From positions 1 to 19,007 of the forward strand of contig CAMDMN010000010.1 in NCBI GenBank assembly GCA_945901965.1: 19,007 nucleotides of DNA, written 5' to 3'. A model generated the notes under the pieces. The model had not been told where the DNA came from and made no database searches. It saw only the letters and a list, made by a program, of their open reading frames with translations. Source of the stretch: Legionella genomosp. 1 (GTDB lineage Bacteria; Pseudomonadota; Gammaproteobacteria; Legionellales; Legionellaceae). The position numbers and the translations under genes are program-made. This document shows positions 14,946 to 19,007 of this stretch, piece after piece (position 1 is the first letter of the stretch; each line of letters begins with the position of its first letter).

Positions 14946-16257
14946 TGCCTGATACCTCTGTTACACGCTTAATGCACATAGCACCACCTTGGCCACCGCC
15001 AATACAAATAGCCGCCATCCCTAATTCTCCACCATTTTGATTTAAGTTTTCTAATACATGCAATACAATTCTTGCGCCACTAGCACCAATTGGATGCCCA
15101 AGAGCAATTGCGCCACCTTCTTGATTTATTGAACTAAGAGACGGTGCACCGATAGCGCCTTTAAGTCCTAATTGAGTTTTACAATATTCAGCATCATCAA
15201 AAGCCGCTACACATCCTAAAACTTGTGCGGCAAATGCTTCATTGATTTCCCAACAATCAAAATCTTTTGGTTTTAAGTTATGTCTTTCCATAATGGGAGC
15301 TGCTGCATGAACAGGACCTAATCCCATTTGTGCGGGATCTAAAGCTGCCCATTGAGAGTCAACTATTTGTCCCATAACTTGTAAACCATATTTTTTAACC
15401 GCAGTTGCTGAAGCTAATAATAATAATGATGCACCATCCGTAATTTGTGAACTATTAGCAGCGGTTACCGATCCATATTTTTTATCAAAAAAAGGTTTTA
15501 ATTTTGCTAATTTTTCCATAGTTGAATCAAGTCTAAAACCATCATCTTTATCATATGAATTACCTTTATTATCAATAATAGGTATTACTTCAACCATTTT
15601 ACCATTAGCATAGGCTTGACTTACTCTTCGATGGCTCTCACATGCAAAAGCATCCATTTGTTCACGACTGATATTAAAACGATATGCAACTTTTTCAGCT
15701 GTTTGCCCCATGTTTAAGCCAACGATTGGATCTGTTAATCCTCTAAGCAATGCGATAACTGGAGTTAAAAAAGAAGGCCTTAATTTTGTTAATAATGAAA
15801 GACGTGAAGTTGTAGTTTTAGCTACAAACCAGCTAGCAAGCCAAGCGGTCATTTGTTGATTAAATAATAAAGGTGCGCGGCTCATTGCATCGGTACCACC
15901 AGCAAGAACTAAATCAGAGCGACCAGATGCAATGTTTAAAGCCGCATTATCTAAAGCCTGCATACCAGAAGCACAGTTTCGCATAACAGTAAATCCAGGA
16001 ACAGCATTGCCACAGCCTAATCTAAGAGCCACTACTCGCGCAATATTAACCTCATCAGGACTAGGCATCGCTGAGCCAAGAATAACCTCATCTAAATCGG
16101 ATGGTAAAAAAGGTTGGCGATTTAATAAGGAGCGCCCTGCTGATACAGCTAAATCAGAAGCCGAAAAGGATCCAATACCTTTTGCTTTTAAAAAAGGAGT
16201 ACGACACCCATCAACAACATATACAGCCCTACCACTTAAGTTTGAATTATAACCCAT
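14938..16257 (-). CDS. fadI: 3-ketoacyl-CoA thiolase (acetyl-CoA C-acyltransferase)
   Basis: Cleaves 3-ketoacyl-CoA with CoA to release acetyl-CoA, the last step of each beta-oxidation round. The 439-residue length matches E. coli FadI (436). The active-site nucleophile is C95 in RNCASGMQALDNAALN, the NEAF motif is at 339-342, the catalytic His is H388 in GGAIALGHPIGASGARI, and the second cysteine C418 is in AAICIGGGQGGAMCI, so all catalytic elements are present. The insertion around 130-180 is typical of the FadI/trifunctional-protein-beta type, which associates with membranes or the alpha subunit. A strong AGGAGG ribosome site precedes the ATG. It is the first gene of fadI-fadJ; a near-perfect palindrome at 16306-16334, 49 bases upstream, may be an operator. 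Confidence 0.94.
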   Translation of the reverse strand: MGYNSNLSGRAVYVVDGCRTPFLKAKGIGSFSASDLAVSAGRSLLNRQPFLPSDLDEVILGSAMPSPDEVNIARVVALRLGCGNAVPGFTVMRNCASGMQALDNAALNIASGRSDLVLAGGTDAMSRAPLLFNQQMTAWLASWFVAKTTTSRLSLLTKLRPSFLTPVIALLRGLTDPIVGLNMGQTAEKVAYRFNISREQMDAFACESHRRVSQAYANGKMVEVIPIIDNKGNSYDKDDGFRLDSTMEKLAKLKPFFDKKYGSVTAANSSQITDGASLLLLASATAVKKYGLQVMGQIVDSQWAALDPAQMGLGPVHAAAPIMERHNLKPKDFDCWEINEAFAAQVLGCVAAFDDAEYCKTQLGLKGAIGAPSLSSINQEGGAIALGHPIGASGARIVLHVLENLNQNGGELGMAAICIGGGQGGAMCIKRVTEVSGNE

Positions 16258-16305
16258 TTATCCTCCTGAAATTTTCAACCAAAGCTTAGATGCACATTTT
16301 ATAAG

Positions 16306-16334
16306 AACTAAAGATAACAGGATTATCTATAGTT
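16306..16334. promoter_or_regulatory. Palindrome upstream of fadI, candidate operator
   Basis: AACTAAAGATAA (16306-16317) and TTATCTATAGTT (16323-16334) are reverse complements with one mismatch in 12, spaced by 5 bases. A minus-strand TATAAA (16298-16303) lies between it and fadI, placing the palindrome over the -35 region, where a repressor would act. It does not match the FadR or PsrA consensus that I know. Confidence 0.5.
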
Positions 16335-16387
16335 TGGAAAGTTAAAAACTAATATAAAACTATTTTAATTATATCAATATATACTAT

Positions 16388-16415
16388 TTGACGATGCGCT
16401 AATACCTGATATACT
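16388..16415 (+). promoter_or_regulatory. Sigma-70 promoter of the tRNA pair
   Basis: TTGACG (16388-16393), 16 bases, TATACT (16410-16415), followed by a fairly GC-rich CGTCCGC. It ends 15 bases before the mature 5' end of tRNA-Ser. Both boxes are close to consensus, and the position is right for a stable-RNA promoter. Confidence 0.7.
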
Positions 16416-16430
16416 TCGTCCGCATTGAAT

Positions 16431-16521
16431 GGAGAGGTGGCCGAGTGGTCGAAGGCGCTCCCCTGCTAAGGGAGTATGGGCCAAAAGTCCATCGAGGGTT
16501 CGAATCCCTCCCTCTCCGCCA
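16431..16521 (+). tRNA. serX: tRNA-Ser (anticodon GCU)
   Basis: The acceptor stem GGAGAGG (16431-16437) pairs with CCTCTCC (16511-16517), followed by discriminator G and an encoded CCA. The anticodon loop CTGCTAA carries GCT at 16465-16467 on a CTCCC/GGGAG stem and reads AGC and AGU. A long variable arm (TATGGGCCAAAAGTCCATC) identifies it as a class II serine tRNA, and the T loop has GGTTCGAATCC. Confidence 0.96.
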
Positions 16522-16528
16522 ATCATGT

Positions 16529-16605
16529 GCGCCCGTAGCTCAGCTGGATAGAGTATCTGGCTACGAACCAGAGGGTCGGAGGTTCAATTCCTTCCGGGCG
16601 CACCA
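16529..16605 (+). tRNA. argV: tRNA-Arg (anticodon ACG)
   Basis: The acceptor stem GCGCCCG (16529-16535) pairs with CGGGCGC (16595-16601); discriminator A and an encoded CCA follow. The anticodon loop CTACGAA carries ACG at 16563-16565 on a TCTGG/CCAGA stem; after A-to-I editing by TadA it reads CGU, CGC and CGA. It is 7 bases after tRNA-Ser, so the two are one transcript. A short T-run follows. Confidence 0.96.
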
Positions 16606-16685
16606 TTTTTAGCAGTGAAATCAAGTGGTTACAAAAAATTCTTTACCTAGAAGATTTGGTAGTGTAGCAAATCTCCATCACTTCT

Positions 16686-16726
16686 CCATATGTTTATATG
16701 GCTACCATTTTACCAAAATATAGCCA
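16686..16726. repeat. Overlapping hairpins downstream of the toxin operon
   Basis: CCATAT/ATATGG (16686-16691 and 16696-16701) overlaps TGGCTA/TAGCCA (16699-16704 and 16721-16726), the latter with an ATTTT/AAAAT inner stem. The two stems are mutually exclusive. They lie after the minus-strand AbiE operon in the 231-base gap to the tRNA genes and may end its transcript, although there is no T-run. Confidence 0.35.
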
Positions 16727-16744
16727 GCCTCCCCTATTTTTTTA

Positions 16745-16837
16745 TCAAACATCAAATGGCGACAGTGCTTGTACCGTTGCCACAGCTTGCTCAAATGTAG
16801 GCTTATCATTTGGTGAAAATTTGCAAAAGCAATCCAT
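16745..16837 (-). CDS. Possible 30-residue small protein coupled to the AbiEii-like gene
   Basis: An ATG at 16835-16837 shares one base with the stop of the toxin gene (TGATG), the usual arrangement for coupled translation, and opens 30 codons: a cysteine-bearing start (MDCFCKFSPND) followed by KPTFEQAVATVQALSPFDV. The second half resembles in pattern the end of the toxin itself (VPDFAEVIEVVGQLE), so it may be a leftover tail of a longer or duplicated toxin gene rather than a real small gene. No independent ribosome site is clear. Confidence 0.3.
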   Translation of the reverse strand: MDCFCKFSPNDKPTFEQAVATVQALSPFDV

Positions 16838-17913
16838 CAGAAGTTATCTGTCATCATTATTCCTTGATTAATAGAATGTTCCAACTGCCCAACAACCTCA
16901 ATCACCTCAGCAAAATCCGGTACTTCTCCAAAGATCATTCCAGCCATCGCCTGATAATCTCTTTTAAGCGCTGGCTGCATTTCCAATGTTGGTACAAGTG
17001 CAAATGAACCTGGTCGTGCATGTATCAAATCCAAATCAGCACTATTAAAAAACATTTGAGCATGCCGAGCGCAATCCAGCGCAAGGATAAAATCTTTTTT
17101 ACCTTCTTGACCTACCGTTGAATGAATCAGTTTATAAATGTCATAGTAATGTCGCGAAACACGGTGTCCCTGCTGGCGCAATTCACCTCTGTTATCATGC
17201 CAACGCCGAAGGCCATGCAGGATCATGATCTTATCCCAAAAGGTTCTCTTAGCATCGATTGTAATTACGTTAGGAACAAATAAATTGGAACCAGATATCT
17301 CATCTGCGAGGTATGGCTGCACGGTAGCTGATCTATGTGGATCTAAAGCTGATTTGGCTCCGCCTTCAATTTTAACTGTTGGTTTCACATAGTCATCTGG
17401 ATTTGTGCTTACCGACGGATAACGTACCAGCAATGTCTGTTGCTGCATGTCGCTTGAATCTTGGATAACAAATGGCTCGTGTGATATAATTCCTGCTTCT
17501 TTAAATACTTCTCCAACCTGCCTGGTCAAACGATCTTTAAGTGAGCCCTGAATATATTCTTGAGATGCTTGCTTGATTTTTTCAAGTCGAATTCGCTGCT
17601 TCTTACCAGATAAATTTTCTAAATCGCCTACCTCTATATTCTGACCAAGATCTTCTCTAAATACGGTAATGTCCAGATCTTCAGAAAAGCGTGAAATCAA
17701 TCCATAGGCTTTAGACAGTGATGTTCCACCCTTAAATAAAAGCCGGGGCTCAAAAGCTTCACGCCCGTTAAATAAAAGATCGAGCATCCAGCATACCCAA
17801 AAGTCTTTTTCCACATTTTGGATAGGCGTCCCCAGACGATTTGACGTAGAAAGAAATAAGCCTCGTCTATCTTCTGGTGAAGCAGCAATGATATGAATAA
17901 AATTAGAGTTCAT
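16837..17913 (-). CDS. abiEii: AbiEii-type nucleotidyltransferase toxin
   Basis: Toxin of a type IV toxin-antitoxin (abortive infection) system. AbiEii-family enzymes are polymerase-beta-like nucleotidyltransferases, and some modify tRNA acceptor ends to stop growth. The 358-residue protein has the family motifs: KGGTSLSKAYGLI (61-73, nucleotide-binding GG/S), RFSEDLDIT (75-83, the two metal-binding Asp residues D79 and D81), VKPTVKIE (176-183), and DAKRTFWDKIMILHG (220-234) with SRHYYDIYKL (253-262). The last two are the motif III/IV region typical of AbiEii. All catalytic residues appear intact. The ATG overlaps the antitoxin stop (ATGA), so translation is coupled, with AGGAA upstream. Codon use is noticeably richer in G and C than in the flanking fad and ankyrin genes, pointing to recent transfer. 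It lies next to two tRNA genes, a usual insertion site. Confidence 0.9.
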   Translation of the reverse strand: MNSNFIHIIAASPEDRRGLFLSTSNRLGTPIQNVEKDFWVCWMLDLLFNGREAFEPRLLFKGGTSLSKAYGLISRFSEDLDITVFREDLGQNIEVGDLENLSGKKQRIRLEKIKQASQEYIQGSLKDRLTRQVGEVFKEAGIISHEPFVIQDSSDMQQQTLLVRYPSVSTNPDDYVKPTVKIEGGAKSALDPHRSATVQPYLADEISGSNLFVPNVITIDAKRTFWDKIMILHGLRRWHDNRGELRQQGHRVSRHYYDIYKLIHSTVGQEGKKDFILALDCARHAQMFFNSADLDLIHARPGSFALVPTLEMQPALKRDYQAMAGMIFGEVPDFAEVIEVVGQLEHSINQGIMMTDNF

Positions 17914-18572
17914 TCCTGGTTTCCTGTTGTTGTATATCCTGCTTGATCAAGCAGTTCACGAACCCACAATTGCATCCATGATGGTAGCGTATGCAATCCG
18001 TTCTGGAGATCATCACTGATTTCAGTTCCTTGAACAGGAATTTGTAATAATTGAACTAGTTTATTCTTGATCACATCCTGCTCGATTTTATTATTGCTGT
18101 TTAATTCATCATGTAACCAATAAAGTGCTTGCACAATTCGCATAGCTGGACGATTAGCCCAGTAAAGTTTGCTTGGTGAGGTTAATTTAAATTTAATCGT
18201 CAATTTATCCATTTGAACAGGACGAAGCTGGGCATCAGTATGGATAATAACCTGCCCGGGTACAGCGTTGGTTAACCCTAAATCATTAGCACACGTCATT
18301 CCGTCAATCAACACACGCACTTGATCACGACGAGAAATCGCATCTATCACTTTTCGATAATCTGGAGCGCTCACCTGCCCAGTAAGTAAATTTACCCGAG
18401 GTTGGTCGTATAGGCCGCGATCAATTCTACGCAGCTCTTGGCTGAGTACTAGTCTTTGCAAAACTTTATCAATAGCATCACGATTACCAAAATTGATAAA
18501 ATCTACTGGCGTCCACACATACTCAGGTTGATGATTAACAATACATTGAAGGATTTTTGATTTAATAGTCAT
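17910..18572 (-). CDS. abiEi: AbiEi-type antitoxin / repressor (DUF6088-like)
   Basis: Cognate antitoxin of the downstream nucleotidyltransferase; AbiEi proteins also repress their own operon through an N-terminal winged helix. The 220-residue protein has such a head: TIKSKILQCIVNHQPEYVWT, DKVLQRLVLSQELRRIDRGL, YDQPRVN (about 2-65, with the wing residues RRIDRGLYDQPR). A DUF6088-like middle follows (GQVSAPDYRKVIDAISRRDQ, then DGMTCANDLGLTNAVPGQV, then KLTIKFKLTSPSKL). I chose the ATG at 18570-18572 rather than the TTG at 18591-18593, because GTGGAG lies 8 bases before this ATG and would fall inside the gene otherwise. The stop overlaps the toxin start by 4 bases. An inverted repeat at 18603-18630 covers the promoter and is the expected autoregulatory site. 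Confidence 0.85.
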   Translation of the reverse strand: MTIKSKILQCIVNHQPEYVWTPVDFINFGNRDAIDKVLQRLVLSQELRRIDRGLYDQPRVNLLTGQVSAPDYRKVIDAISRRDQVRVLIDGMTCANDLGLTNAVPGQVIIHTDAQLRPVQMDKLTIKFKLTSPSKLYWANRPAMRIVQALYWLHDELNSNNKIEQDVIKNKLVQLLQIPVQGTEISDDLQNGLHTLPSWMQLWVRELLDQAGYTTTGNQE

Positions 18573-18602
18573 TGTCAATGCTCCACTCAACAATTAAGGT
18601 TT

Positions 18603-18645
18603 GTCCGAAAAGTATATATGTATTTCGGACGAATGTCGCTTTCAA
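18603..18645 (-). promoter_or_regulatory. abiE promoter with inverted-repeat operator
   Basis: GTCCGAAA (18603-18610) and TTTCGGAC (18623-18630) are perfect 8-base arms 12 bases apart. On the minus strand, TTGAAA (18640-18645), 17 bases and TACATA (18617-18622) form a plausible promoter that the repeat overlaps, as expected for AbiEi-type autorepression. The -10 match is only moderate. Confidence 0.5.
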
Positions 18646-18668
18646 TCATAGTGGCCCGTAGATAACCC

Positions 18669-19007
18669 TTGAAACATTATCTAAAAAGACTATTTCAATA
18701 TCATTTTCTTGGTGTGGGCCGTACGTATGTGTGGACTGATGAAGGCTGGCTCTACCTTGCCGTGGTGATGGACCTGTATTCACGCATGGTAATTGGCTTG
18801 TCTATATCAGAGCGTATAACCTCCAAATTAGTTATCGACGCCTTACAAATGGCTTTATAGCGTCGTAAACCGCCACGAGGACTTATTCTTAACTCGGATT
18901 GTGGTAGCCAATAATGTTCCCACGATTATCAAAAAATTTTTACCAGTTATGGACTAATGTGCAGCATGAGTAAGCGTGGCGATTGTTTTGACAATGCTGC
19001 CATGGAA
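18669..19007 (+). pseudogene. Decayed IS3-family transposase OrfB, runs off the right edge
   Basis: The frame carries the DDE integrase core of an IS3-group OrfB: TYVWTDEGWLYLAVVMDLYS (near 18720-18780), ERITSKLVIDALQMAL, KPPRGLILNSDCGSQ (second Asp), YGLMCSMSKRGDCFDNAAME (the Glu at the window edge). It is broken three ways. A TAG follows MAL where homologs have Trp, a TAA follows GSQ where Tyr is expected, and the segment with the first catalytic Asp (normally VGDITYV) reads GVGRTYV, apparently after a small frameshifting deletion. The first 100 or so residues of OrfB are not recognisable upstream. Sequence differs clearly from the fragment at 7028-7207, so it is a different IS3 element. 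Confidence 0.8.

Noticed and set aside
15932..16289. Two overlapping plus-strand frames opposite fadI
   Set aside because: Both are antisense to the conserved thiolase core.
18573..18593. TTG start giving seven extra residues to the AbiEi antitoxin
   Set aside because: It would place the GTGGAG ribosome site inside the gene; the ATG at 18570-18572 is correctly spaced from it.
16606..19007. tRNA-Arg attachment-site duplication marking an integrated island
   Set aside because: No second copy of the tRNA 3' end and no integrase gene are visible in the window.
1..19007. CRISPR array or direct-repeat array
   Set aside because: No regularly spaced direct repeats were seen; all repeats found are inverted and dispersed.

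Overview
The window looks like chromosome of an AT-rich gammaproteobacterium from the Legionellales (Legionella/Coxiella/Berkiella-like). No single gene proves this; the combination suggests it. It includes a DUF2232 membrane gene between the S18 and L9 genes, a phosphatidylcholine synthase, an EnhB-like exported protein, a second-type CsrA, an ankyrin-repeat protein with a kinase-like head, an effector-like two-helix membrane protein, and many short palindromic repeats and decayed insertion sequences. This fits a host-associated lifestyle.

Layout. 1-1734 (minus) is the N-terminal third of the large NAD-dependent glutamate dehydrogenase, preceded by a succinate-semialdehyde-type aldehyde dehydrogenase (1779-3059) that has lost 30 residues including its catalytic glutamate. 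Divergent from these, 3166-5539 (plus) holds phosphatidylcholine synthase, an exported EnhB-like protein, a multi-span membrane protein and a peroxiredoxin-like thiol protein, closely spaced and probably cotranscribed. 5540-7402 is a junk-rich accessory stretch: a perfect 28-bp palindrome, a gene remnant, an effector-like gene, a broken IS3-family element and a second, larger copy of the palindromic repeat. 7403-9362 (minus) is the housekeeping operon rpsF-rpsR-DUF2232-rplI with a recognisable promoter.

From 9581 (plus) come a divergent csrA paralog, an O-antigen ligase-type membrane protein and the 525-residue kinase-like/ankyrin protein. A 163-bp nested inverted repeat (12752-12914) separates this from the convergent fatty-acid oxidation pair fadI-fadJ (12918-16257, minus), whose upstream region carries a near-perfect 29-bp palindrome that could be an operator. 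tRNA-Ser(GCU) and tRNA-Arg(ACG) follow behind a clear promoter. Next to them is a type IV toxin-antitoxin system (AbiEi/AbiEii-like, 16837-18572, minus), of visibly higher GC and with an inverted repeat over its promoter, then a second decayed IS3-family transposase running off the right end.

How the parts relate: glutamate dehydrogenase and the aldehyde dehydrogenase point to amino-acid/GABA catabolism, and FadIJ to fatty-acid catabolism. Pcs and the O-antigen ligase shape the envelope. CsrA, the effector-like gene and the ankyrin protein are candidates for host-interaction control. No CRISPR array and no complete mobile element is visible. The most unusual items are the kinase-like/ankyrin fusion, the catalytically gutted aldehyde dehydrogenase, the CsrA paralog with an altered RNA-binding strand, and the repeat family sharing GTAGCCTGG ends.
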